64,000 nt of DNA, taken from positions 181,888-245,887 of the forward strand of contig NZ_OLMK01000043.1 in assembly GCF_900290235.1 (NCBI RefSeq), given 5' to 3'. The translations under genes were made by a program, and so were the position numbers. The stretch is from Streptomyces sp. MA5143a (lineage in GTDB: Bacteria; Actinomycetota; Actinomycetes; Streptomycetales; Streptomycetaceae). The notes beneath the pieces were generated by a model. The model saw only the letters and a program-made list of their open reading frames with translations. It did no database searches and was not told where the DNA came from. Below, in pieces: positions 50,239 through 58,478 of this stretch (positions within the stretch are counted from its first letter, which is position 1; the number at the start of each line of letters is the position of its first letter).

Positions 50239-51467
50239 CCATCGAACGCAGGCGGGCACTGATCGGCGTGAACGCCGGTATCTTCCTCGCCCACATCGGG
50301 AACTTCATCTGGTTCCCCGTCCTCGTCGCCTCCCTCGGCGGCACCGACAGCGGCTTCTGGGCCGGTGTCGTGATGTGCATGACGTACGTCGGCCGGCTCG
50401 CCGCGACGTTCTTCTACGAGGGGGTCGCCGCCCGCGTCGGCATCCGGGGCGCGGTGTTCGCGGGCACCGCGACGGAGGCGGTCGCCCTGTTCCTGATGGG
50501 CTTCGGCGACGGGGTCGCCGTCTACTCCGTGCTGGCCCTCCTCATCGGCCTCGGCTCGGGCACGGCCTTCCCCGGCCTGAAGAACATCCTGGTCTCGTAC
50601 CCCGACGACGAGCGCCCGAAGGCGTTCTCGACCTTCCAGATGTCGGCACAGGTGGGCCTCTTCGGTGGCGCGCTGGTGGGTGGTCTGCTGGCCGACGTCG
50701 ACCTGCGCACCCTCTTCTCGGTCGTCTTCGCGATCTTCATCGGCTTCTGCCTGGCGTCGTCGGCGTTCATCCCGAGGGACGGCTTCGGCGAGGCCACGGA
50801 GAAGCCGGCGGCCGAGCGGGTGCCGCTGTTCAGCACGGCCGTCTTCAAGGGCATCGAGGTCCGCGGCGCCACCCGCTACTTCCTGCTCTCGGCGGTCTTC
50901 TGGTTCCTCTCCATCGGCTTCATGGTCGGTATCCCGCTGCACATGGAGGAGTACGCGTCGGGCTGGGCGCCGTCGGCCCCGTTCTGGATCACGGGCCTGA
51001 GCGTGCTGGTCCTCCAGTACCCCCTGTTCAAGTTCATGATCAAGAACCTGCGGCCGGGCGCGGTGATGGCGGTGGGCCTGGCCGGGATGACGGTGGCGTT
51101 CACGGCGTTCGGCGCGGGCCGCTCGGTGCCGTGGATCGTCGTCGGCTGCCTCACGGTCGTCCTGGGCGAGATCCTCTTCGTCCCGTCCTTCGACATCTGG
51201 GTCGCCCGCAAGGTCCCCGCGGACCGCCTCGCCAAGGCGATGGGCGCGATGCACTTCTTCCGCAGCGCCGGAAACATGATCGGCTCCCTCCTGGCAGGCG
51301 CCCTGTTCGACCTCGCGACGTCCTGGGACATACCGGGCGGCAACTGGTACGTGGCCGCGGCGACCGCGGCGGTATGCGGAACGATCTGCCTGCTCAGCCG
51401 GGACGAGACCCCGACGGAGGAGCCGGAGACCGCCCCCGAGGAGGAGCGGGCGGAGGCGGCGGCGTAG
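50235..51467 (+). CDS. MFS transporter, probable product exporter
   Basis: A 410-aa major-facilitator protein with about 12 TM helices. GVNAGIFLAHIGNFIWFPVL is TM1, and KNILVSYPDDERPKAFSTFQ lies in the cytoplasmic loop. TRYFLLSAVFWFLSIGFMVG begins the second half. There is no extracytoplasmic domain. GTG 50235 overlaps the amidohydrolase stop, so this is the last gene of the operon. The likely role is export of, or self-protection from, the final product. Confidence 0.9.
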   Translation: MTIERRRALIGVNAGIFLAHIGNFIWFPVLVASLGGTDSGFWAGVVMCMTYVGRLAATFFYEGVAARVGIRGAVFAGTATEAVALFLMGFGDGVAVYSVLALLIGLGSGTAFPGLKNILVSYPDDERPKAFSTFQMSAQVGLFGGALVGGLLADVDLRTLFSVVFAIFIGFCLASSAFIPRDGFGEATEKPAAERVPLFSTAVFKGIEVRGATRYFLLSAVFWFLSIGFMVGIPLHMEEYASGWAPSAPFWITGLSVLVLQYPLFKFMIKNLRPGAVMAVGLAGMTVAFTAFGAGRSVPWIVVGCLTVVLGEILFVPSFDIWVARKVPADRLAKAMGAMHFFRSAGNMIGSLLAGALFDLATSWDIPGGNWYVAAATAAVCGTICLLSRDETPTEEPETAPEEERAEAAA

Positions 51468-51501
51468 TGCGGCCGAGTGTCGACGCACACCTCGTCGCCG
51501 A

Positions 51502-51544
51502 CGCGCCCCCGACCGGTCTCGCAGGAGTATCGGTCGGGGGCGCG
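51502..51544. terminator. 13-bp-stem terminator at the end of the LysW operon
   Basis: CGCGCCCCCGACC and GGTCGGGGGCGCG pair perfectly around a 17-base loop. It lies between the MFS gene and the convergent PIN-toxin gene, so it marks the end of the biosynthetic operon. Confidence 0.85.
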
Positions 51545-51578
51545 AACGGTGGCCGGACAACCGGCCCAGAGAGGGGGG

Positions 51579-52004
51579 TCAGACCTTCTTGACGACGATC
51601 GAGTCCGGAAGCAGCCGCTCCAGATCGTCCACGTCCGAGGTGAAGACGGTGACCTGTCCCTTCTGCTGCCGGGCGATGACGGCGAGCACGGCGTCGATCG
51701 CGTACTTGTGGCCGTGCAGCTTGGCATCGGCCAGGAGGCGGCGGGCTTGGCGGGTTTCGTCCTTTCCGATGTCGGCGACCTTGAGCCGGGAGAGGACCCA
51801 GTCCCAGCGCTGCTCGGTGGTTCTGCCGTCGTACGCCTCGACCAGAGTCATCGGAGACGTCACGACCTCGGCTTCGCCCCGGGCTGCGAGGTCGATCCAG
51901 GCGATCATCCTCCGGTCGCCCCGTACGGCCAGGGACAGGGCTTCGCAGTCGAGTACGAAGACGCGCGGTGGCCGCTGCGTCCGCCGACCGGCCGGCTTCG
52001 TCAC
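51579..52004 (-). CDS. vapC: PIN-domain toxin (VapC-like)
   Basis: A 141-aa PIN-domain ribonuclease. The first catalytic Asp is in VFVLDCEALSLAVRGDRRMI, with further acidic residues at VTSPMTLVEAYDG and VTVFTSDVDDLERLLP. Such proteins cleave tRNA or rRNA at a single site when freed from their antitoxin. It overlaps the antitoxin gene by four bases (ATGA). An N-terminal basic extension of about 12 residues precedes the PIN core. Confidence 0.88.
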   Translation of the reverse strand: MTKPAGRRTQRPPRVFVLDCEALSLAVRGDRRMIAWIDLAARGEAEVVTSPMTLVEAYDGRTTEQRWDWVLSRLKVADIGKDETRQARRLLADAKLHGHKYAIDAVLAVIARQQKGQVTVFTSDVDDLERLLPDSIVVKKV

Positions 52005-52282
52005 GCGGCCTCTCCGGCGTCGTGCTTGCCGACGGCGCGGCGACGCTCGTGCTCGGCGTCGAGATCCTCCAGTTCCTCGAACGCCGCCGTGCGCTCCTCC
52101 TCGCTGAGGGGGCCGTGTTCCTCCTGCATCCAGCTGGACAGTTCCAGCAACCGGTCCCGGTCGCGCTTGAAGCGCAGGGCCTCGGTGACGTACGCCGACA
52201 GGCCCCGTTCCGCCGCCTCCGACCGGATCTCGTCGAGGAGATCCTCGGGGATGGTCACCGTCACCTTCTTGGTTGATGCCAT
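52001..52282 (-). CDS. vapB: ribbon-helix-helix antitoxin (VapB-like)
   Basis: A 93-aa antitoxin. The N-terminal MASTKKVTVTIPEDLLDEIR and GLSAYVTEALRFKRDRDRLL form a ribbon-helix-helix DNA-binding domain. The C-terminal half is highly charged (EEERTAAFEELEDLDAEHER), suitable for wrapping the PIN toxin. Its ATG lies beside an inverted repeat, so autorepression by the VapBC complex is likely. Confidence 0.88.
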   Translation of the reverse strand: MASTKKVTVTIPEDLLDEIRSEAAERGLSAYVTEALRFKRDRDRLLELSSWMQEEHGPLSEEERTAAFEELEDLDAEHERRRAVGKHDAGEAA

Positions 52283-52305
52283 ACCAGGGACCATACTCCT
52301 GGTAT
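52281..52305. promoter_or_regulatory. VapBC operator palindrome
   Basis: ATACCAGG and CCTGGTAT are perfect 8-bp arms with a 9-base centre. The palindrome overlaps the antitoxin start codon and the promoter region. A further TACCAG half-site follows at 52315-52320. Confidence 0.75.
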
Positions 52306-52499
52306 TCGACCCCTTACCAGTGCGTGGCACATGTGCGCCGTACGGCGGTCGGCGCCTCCTTCGGCGCTCCTCGTGCGCGGGGCCGGCGAGGACCGCGTCG
52401 CGCCGGGATGAAATCCGCACCCCACGGCGTTGGTGCCTTCCGGACGTACCCGGACGACGAGGAGGGCACCGCGTGGCCGCGCGACAGGGGGAGGACCGG

Positions 52500-55400
52500 A
52501 TGGGAGAGCCGGCGACGACAACGGAGCCGGGGCGGGCGGGGAGCGCGCCCGGGTGGGCGCGTCGGCTCGCCGCGTACGCCTGGCGGTACCCCAAGGACGT
52601 CGTCCTCGCCCTCGGCTCGTCCCTCGCCGGCATGGCCGTGATGGCCGTCGTCCCCCTGATCACCAAGGTGATCATCGACGACGTCATCGGGGACAAGACC
52701 CGCGCCATGATGCCCTGGGCCGGCGCCCTCATCGCGGCCGCCGTCCTCGTCTACGTCTTCACCTACATCCGCCGCTACTACGGCGGTCGCCTCGCCCTCG
52801 ACGTGCAGCACGACCTCCGCACGGAGATGTTCGGCACGATCACCCGGCTCGACGGGCGCCGTCAGGACGAGCTGTCCACGGGGCAGGTCGTCGGCCGTGC
52901 CACCAGCGACCTCCAGCTCATCCAGGGCCTGCTCTTCATGCTGCCGATGACCATCGGCAACCTCCTGCTGTTCCTGATCTCCCTCGTCGTCATGGCGTGG
53001 CTGTCCATCCCGCTCACCCTGGTCGCGCTGGCCGTCGCCCCCGCCCTGTGGTGGATCGCCGTCCGCAGCCGCGCCCGGCTCCACCCCGCCACCTGGTACG
53101 CGCAGGCCCAGGCCGCCGCCGTCGCGGGCGTCGTCGACGGCGCCGTCAGCGGCGTACGCGTGGTGAAGGGATTCGGACAGGAGGAACAGGAGACCGGCAA
53201 GCTGCGCGACGTGGGCCGGCGGCTGTTCGCCGGGCGGCTGCGCACCATCCGCTTCAACTCCAGGTACACCCCCGCCCTCCAGGCCGTCCCCGCCCTCGGC
53301 CAGGTCGCCATGCTGGCGCTCGGCGGCTGGCTCGCCGTGCGCGGGCACATCACGCTCGGCACCTTCGTCGCCTTCTCGACGTACCTCGCCCAGCTGGTCG
53401 GCCCCGTCCGGATGCTCGCCATGGTCCTCACCGTCGGCCAGCAGGCCCGCGCCGGCACCGAGCGGGTGCTGGAGCTCATCGACACCGAGCCGACCCTCAC
53501 CGACGGCACGAAGACGCTGCCCGCCGACGCGCCCGCGACCGTCGAGTTCGACGACGTGTCGTTCGGCTACGAGGACGGCCGCCCCGTGCTGGACGGGCTG
53601 AGCTTCGAGATCCGGCCCGGCGAGACCCTCGCCGTCGTCGGCTCCTCCGGCTCCGGCAAGTCCACCGTCTCGCTGCTGCTGCCCCGCTTCTACGACGTGA
53701 GCCGCGGCGCCGTCCTCATCGGCGGCCACGACGTCCGCGAGCTGACCCTCGACTCGCTGCGCGCCGCGATCGGCCTGGTCCCCGAGGACTCCTTCCTCTT
53801 CTCCGACACCGTCCGCAACAACATCGCCTACGGCCGCCCCGACGCCACCGACGAGCAGATCGAGGCCGCCGCCCGCGCCGCCCAGGCGGACCGTTTCATC
53901 GCCGAGCTGCCCGAGGGCTACGCCACCAAGGTCGGCGAACACGGCCTGACCCTCTCCGGCGGCCAGCGCCAGCGCATCGCCCTGGCCCGCGCCATCCTCA
54001 CCGACCCCCGGCTGCTCGTCCTAGACGACGCGACCTCCGCCGTGGACGCCCGCGTCGAGCACGAGATCCACGAGGCCCTCACCCAGGTCATGGAGGGCCG
54101 CACCACCCTCCTCATCGCCCACCGCCGCTCCACCCTGGGCCTCGCCGACCGCATCGCCGTCCTCGACGGGGGCCGCCTCGCCGACATCGGCACCCACGAG
54201 GAACTGGAGCGCCGCTCCGCCCTGTACCGGCGGCTGCTCACCGACCCCGACGAGCTGGGCGGCGTCTCACCCGGCCACCTCCCGAGGACGCCCGCCACCG
54301 AGGACGCCGCGCGCGACTCGATGGGGGCCGCGATAAGGGACGAGCTGGACGCCGAGTTCGACGCCGAACGCGGCATCACGCCCCGGCTGTGGACCGGCGA
54401 CCGCGAGCCCCGGGACGCCGCCTTCGCCGGCACCCCCGCCACCCCCGAGCTCCTCGCCCAGGTCGAGGCGCTGCCCCCGGCGCGGGACACCCCGGACATC
54501 GACGAGGCCCGCGCGGTCGCCCCGGAGCACTCCTACGGCCTGAGGCTGCTGCTGCGCGGCTTCGGGCTGCCGCTGCTGCTGAGCCTGGCCCTGGTCGCCG
54601 TCGACGCCGGTATGGGTCTGCTGCTGCCGGTCCTGATCCGGCACGGCATCGACGAGGGTGTCTCCCAGGCCGTCCTCGGCGGGGTCTGGGCCGCGTCCCT
54701 GCTGGCCCTGCTGTCGGTCCTCGTCCAGTGGGCGGCCCAGGTCGGCGAGACCCGGATGACCGGCCGTACCGGCGAACGCGTCCTGTACTCGCTCCGGCTG
54801 AAGATCTTCGCCCAGCTCCAGCGGCTCGGACTCGACTACTACGAGCGGGAGCTGACCGGCCGGATCATGACCCGGATGACGACCGACGTGGACGCCCTGT
54901 CGACGTTCCTCCAGACCGGCCTGGTCACCGCGTTCGTCTCCGTCGTCACCTTCTTCGGCATCATGGTCGCCCTGATCGTGATCGACGTGCAGCTCGCCCT
55001 GGTCGTCTTCGCGACGCTCCCGCCGCTGATCTTCTGCACGTTCTTCTTCCGCCGGGCGAGCGTGAAGGCGTACGAACTCGCCCGTGAGCGGGTCTCCGTC
55101 GTCAACGCCGACCTCCAGGAGTCGGTGGCCGGACTGCGGATCGTGCAGGCGTTCCGGCGCGAGCGCGCCGGCGGCGAGCGGTTCGCGGCCGGCAGCGCCG
55201 CCTACCGCGAGGCCCGGGTGCGCGGCCAGTGGCTGATCTCCGTGTACTTCCCGTTCGTACAGCTGCTGTCGTCGGTCGCGGCCGCCGCGGTGCTCATCGT
55301 GGGCGGCCGGCGGGTCGACGCGGGCACCCTGACCACCGGCGCCCTGGTGGCGTACCTGCTCTACATCGACCTGTTCTTCGCCCCCGTCCAGCAGCTCTCC

Positions 55401-56267
55401 CAGGTCTTCGACGGCTACCAGCAGGCCACCGTCTCCCTGGGCCGCATCCAGGAGCTGCTCCGGGAGCCGACGTCCACGAAGTCCGCCGACGAACCCCTGG
55501 AGGTGCTGTCGCTGCGCGGCGACATCGCCTTCGAGGACGTGGACTTCCAGTACGGGGGCTCCGACGGCGAGGAGGCGGCCCTCAGCGGCATCTCCCTGCG
55601 GATCCCGGCCGGGCAGACCGTCGCCTTCGTCGGCGAGACCGGCGCCGGTAAGTCCACCCTCGTCAAGCTCGTCGCCCGCTTCTACGACCCCACCGGCGGC
55701 CGGGTCACCGTCGACGGCACCGATCTGCGCGCCCTCGACCTCGCCTCGTACCGGCACCGGCTGGGTGTCGTCCCGCAGGAGGCGTACCTCTTCCAGGGTA
55801 CCGTCAGGGACGCCATCGCCTACGGCCGCCCCGACGCCACCGACGCCGAGGTGGAGGCCGCCGCGCGGGCCGTCGGCGCCCACGACATGATCGCCACCCT
55901 CGACGGCGGCTACCTCCACGAGGTCGCCGAACGCGGCCGCAACCTCTCCGCGGGCCAGCGCCAGCTGATCGCCCTGGCGCGGGCCGAGCTGGTGAACCCG
56001 GACGTCCTGCTGCTGGACGAGGCGACGGCGGCCCTCGACCTGGCCACCGAGGCCCAGGTCAACCAGGCCACCGACCGTCTCGCCGGCCGCCGCACCACCC
56101 TCGTCGTCGCCCACCGCCTCACCACCGCCGCCCGCGCCGACCGCGTCGTCGTCATGGACCACGGCCGGGTCGCCGAGGACGGCACCCACGACGAACTCCT
56201 CGCCCTCGACGGCCGGTACGCGGAACTCTGGCGGACCTTCGTGGGCGAGCCGGCGATGAAGGCGTAG
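52500..56267 (+). CDS. double ABC exporter: two TMD-NBD units in one polypeptide
   Basis: A 1255-aa exporter made of two complete TMD-NBD halves. Half 1 (residues ~25-590) has six TM helices, Walker A VVGSSGSGKSTVSLLLPRFY, signature LTLSGGQRQRIALARAIL and Walker B LLVLDDATSAVDARVEHE. Half 2 (~680-1250) has TMs such as LLLRGFGLPLLLSLALVAVD, Walker A FVGETGAGKSTLVKLVARFY, signature NLSAGQRQLIALARAELVNP and Walker B VLLLDEATAALDLATEAQVN. NBD1's Walker B ends LDD instead of LDE, so its catalytic Glu is replaced by Asp, as in asymmetric exporters. GGGGGAGGACCGG precedes ATG 52500. The protein probably exports lipids or drugs. Confidence 0.92.
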   Translation: MGEPATTTEPGRAGSAPGWARRLAAYAWRYPKDVVLALGSSLAGMAVMAVVPLITKVIIDDVIGDKTRAMMPWAGALIAAAVLVYVFTYIRRYYGGRLALDVQHDLRTEMFGTITRLDGRRQDELSTGQVVGRATSDLQLIQGLLFMLPMTIGNLLLFLISLVVMAWLSIPLTLVALAVAPALWWIAVRSRARLHPATWYAQAQAAAVAGVVDGAVSGVRVVKGFGQEEQETGKLRDVGRRLFAGRLRTIRFNSRYTPALQAVPALGQVAMLALGGWLAVRGHITLGTFVAFSTYLAQLVGPVRMLAMVLTVGQQARAGTERVLELIDTEPTLTDGTKTLPADAPATVEFDDVSFGYEDGRPVLDGLSFEIRPGETLAVVGSSGSGKSTVSLLLPRFYDVSRGAVLIGGHDVRELTLDSLRAAIGLVPEDSFLFSDTVRNNIAYGRPDATDEQIEAAARAAQADRFIAELPEGYATKVGEHGLTLSGGQRQRIALARAILTDPRLLVLDDATSAVDARVEHEIHEALTQVMEGRTTLLIAHRRSTLGLADRIAVLDGGRLADIGTHEELERRSALYRRLLTDPDELGGVSPGHLPRTPATEDAARDSMGAAIRDELDAEFDAERGITPRLWTGDREPRDAAFAGTPATPELLAQVEALPPARDTPDIDEARAVAPEHSYGLRLLLRGFGLPLLLSLALVAVDAGMGLLLPVLIRHGIDEGVSQAVLGGVWAASLLALLSVLVQWAAQVGETRMTGRTGERVLYSLRLKIFAQLQRLGLDYYERELTGRIMTRMTTDVDALSTFLQTGLVTAFVSVVTFFGIMVALIVIDVQLALVVFATLPPLIFCTFFFRRASVKAYELARERVSVVNADLQESVAGLRIVQAFRRERAGGERFAAGSAAYREARVRGQWLISVYFPFVQLLSSVAAAAVLIVGGRRVDAGTLTTGALVAYLLYIDLFFAPVQQLSQVFDGYQQATVSLGRIQELLREPTSTKSADEPLEVLSLRGDIAFEDVDFQYGGSDGEEAALSGISLRIPAGQTVAFVGETGAGKSTLVKLVARFYDPTGGRVTVDGTDLRALDLASYRHRLGVVPQEAYLFQGTVRDAIAYGRPDATDAEVEAAARAVGAHDMIATLDGGYLHEVAERGRNLSAGQRQLIALARAELVNPDVLLLDEATAALDLATEAQVNQATDRLAGRRTTLVVAHRLTTAARADRVVVMDHGRVAEDGTHDELLALDGRYAELWRTFVGEPAMKA

Positions 56268-56398
56268 GGGAGCCGGCGACGCAGGAGTCGATGACGGCGT
56301 AGGCGGCCGCCGCCGGTATTTCCCTCCCGTCGCGCAACCGTTCGGTACCTCTCGTGCGTCCGAATATCAGTACGCTTCTGCGGTGGGAGGGACAGTCG

Positions 56399-56809
56399 GT
56401 GAGCAGGGGTGCGAAGGGCGCGATCCGTCGGCCGCTGGCGCTCGCGCTGGCCGTCCTGACCCTGGCCGGGCTGCTCGCCCTGGCCGGCCCCGCGGGCAGC
56501 GCGACGGCGGCGTCGTCCTGCGCCGGACGCAAGGTGCGGACCCTGACCTTCGACGCCGGGGCCGTGCACGTCTACCGCAAGGGCGGCCGGTACGTGTGCG
56601 CCGTGCTCGTGCCCCGCAAGCAGGTCATGGGCAAGGGCGGGTGGAAGGCCGGCAAGGGCACCATCCGCATCCGGGCGTGGGCGGGGCAGTGGGTGCGCAA
56701 CAAGCGGCACCCGGCGGGCCCGGTCACCGTGCACGCGGGCCGGCGCCCCGTGTGCGTCCACGCGCGGGTCGGCTCCGTGCGCTACACCTCGGGCTGGATC
56801 CTGCGCTGA
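56399..56809 (+). CDS. small secreted protein of unknown function
   Basis: A 136-aa exported protein. GTG 56399 follows GGGAGGGACAGTCG at good spacing, and a longer in-frame start at 56354 would spoil the signal peptide. The signal is RRPLALALAVLTLAGLLALA, cleaved near ATA-ASS. The ~95-residue mature part is basic and contains three Cys (SSCAGRKVR, RYVCAVLV, RPVCVHAR) and the repeated-looking RIRAWAGQWVRNKRHP and RVGSVRYTSGWILR. It lacks a catalytic motif. Many streptomycetes have such spore- or envelope-related proteins. I cannot assign a function. Confidence 0.75.
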   Translation: MSRGAKGAIRRPLALALAVLTLAGLLALAGPAGSATAASSCAGRKVRTLTFDAGAVHVYRKGGRYVCAVLVPRKQVMGKGGWKAGKGTIRIRAWAGQWVRNKRHPAGPVTVHAGRRPVCVHARVGSVRYTSGWILR

Positions 56810-56965
56810 CCACCCGCCCCTGCCGTCGGAGCCGGGCACACAGGGTTTTCCCTATCTCCGCCATCTGCGCCTGGAAGCAGTCCAGTTGGCCCCTTTCTTC
56901 CCTGGTGCCCCGGCGGCCGCTCCGATAGCTTCCGGCGCACAGCCGTTCCATAGGGGAGAGAACGC

Positions 56966-58396
56966 ATGCGCAAAGCGCTCAGGTGGGTGCTGTCGCTCGT
57001 GGTGCTCATAGGCACTCTGAGCACGGCGGGCGCGGCCACCGCCGCACAGCCGGACACCACCGACATCAAGGACCGACTGCTCGCGATACCGGGTGTGAGC
57101 CTCATCGAGGAGAAGTCGGGGCCGGAGTACCGCTTCTTCGTCCTCAACTTCACGCAGCCGGTCGACCACCGCCACCCGGCGAAGGGCACCTTCCAGCAGC
57201 GGATCACCGTCCTGCACAGGGACACCAGCCGCCCGACGGTCTTCTACACCGGCGGCTACAACGTCTCCACGAACCCGGGCCGCCGCGAGCCCACGATGAT
57301 CGTGGACGGCAACCAGATCTCCATGGAGTACCGCTTCTTCACGCCGTCCCGTCCGGCCCCGGCCGACTGGACCAAGCTGGACATCTGGCAGGCCGCCAGC
57401 GACCAGCACCGCATCTTCAAGGCGTTCAAGAAGATCTACGACAAGAAGTGGATCTCCACGGGCGGCTCCAAGGGCGGCATGACCGCCACGTACTACGAGC
57501 GCTTCTACCCGAAGGACATGGACGGCGTCGTCGCGTACGTCGCCCCCAACGACGTGGTGAACAAGGAGGACTCGGCGTACGACCGGTTCTTCGCCAAGGT
57601 CGGCACCAGGGAGTGCCGCGACCGGCTGAACGCGGTGCAGCGCGAGGCGCTGGTGCGCCGCGAGCCGCTGGAGAAGAAGTACGCGCAGTACGCCGCCGCC
57701 GAGAACCTCACCTTCCACACCATCGGCAGCCTCGACAAGGCGTACGAGGCCGTCGTCCTCGACTACGTGTGGGGCTTCTGGCAGTACAGCCTGCTCGCCG
57801 ACTGCGACAGCGACACCATCCCGAAGAACGCCAAGACCGCCACGGACGACGAGATCTGGAACTCGATCGACGCGATCTCCGGCTTCTCCGCCTACGCCGA
57901 CCAGGGCCTGGAGACGTACACGCCGTACTACTACCAGGCGGGTACGCAGCTCGGCGCGCCGACCATCAAGTTCCCGCACATCGAGAAGAAGTACATCCGC
58001 TACGGCTACCAGCCGCCGCGGAACTTCGTCCCGCGGGACATCAAGATGAAGTTCCAGCCGCACGCCATGCGGGACGTCGACACCTGGGTCCGCAACAACG
58101 CCCGCCACATGCTGTTCGTGTACGGCGAGAACGACCCGTGGGGCGCCGAGCCCTTCCACCTCGGCAAGAAGGCCCGTGACTCGTACGTCTTCACGGCCCC
58201 CGGCGCCAACCACGGTGCCCGGGTCGCCGGCCTCGTCGAGGCGGAGAAGGACCTCGCCACGGCCCGCATCCTGAAGTGGGCGGGCGTCGCCCCGGCCGCG
58301 GTCCAGCAGGACGCGAGCAAGGCGAAGCCGCTCGCGAAGTTCGACCGCAAGCTCGACAAGCGCGACGTCGAGCGCGAGATGACGCTGCGTCCCTAG
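56966..58396 (+). CDS. secreted S37-family tripeptidyl aminopeptidase
   Basis: A 476-aa exported serine peptidase of the S37 (PS-10) group. The signal peptide is RWVLSLVVLIGTLSTAGAAT, cleaved after ATAA. The catalytic Ser is in WISTGGSKGGMTATYYERFY (near residue 168). VYGENDPWGAEPFHLG gives the Asp and FTAPGANHGARVAGL the His. NFTQPVDHRHPAKGTFQQRI is a further family signature. It removes N-terminal tripeptides from secreted proteins or peptides. The ATG follows GGGGAGAGAACGC. It is a single gene and ends in a hairpin terminator. Confidence 0.9.
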   Translation: MRKALRWVLSLVVLIGTLSTAGAATAAQPDTTDIKDRLLAIPGVSLIEEKSGPEYRFFVLNFTQPVDHRHPAKGTFQQRITVLHRDTSRPTVFYTGGYNVSTNPGRREPTMIVDGNQISMEYRFFTPSRPAPADWTKLDIWQAASDQHRIFKAFKKIYDKKWISTGGSKGGMTATYYERFYPKDMDGVVAYVAPNDVVNKEDSAYDRFFAKVGTRECRDRLNAVQREALVRREPLEKKYAQYAAAENLTFHTIGSLDKAYEAVVLDYVWGFWQYSLLADCDSDTIPKNAKTATDDEIWNSIDAISGFSAYADQGLETYTPYYYQAGTQLGAPTIKFPHIEKKYIRYGYQPPRNFVPRDIKMKFQPHAMRDVDTWVRNNARHMLFVYGENDPWGAEPFHLGKKARDSYVFTAPGANHGARVAGLVEAEKDLATARILKWAGVAPAAVQQDASKAKPLAKFDRKLDKRDVEREMTLRP

Positions 58397-58410
58397 CACG
58401 ACGCGCGACG

Positions 58411-58446
58411 GAGCCCCGGTGCCGCCCGACGGCGACACCGGGGCTC
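58411..58446. terminator. hairpin terminator between convergent genes
   Basis: GAGCCCCGGTG and CACCGGGGCTC pair perfectly around a 14-base loop. It lies between the peptidase and kinase genes. Confidence 0.8.
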
Positions 58447-58478
58447 ACCCGTGTCCGGTGTCCGACCGCCCCGGACGC

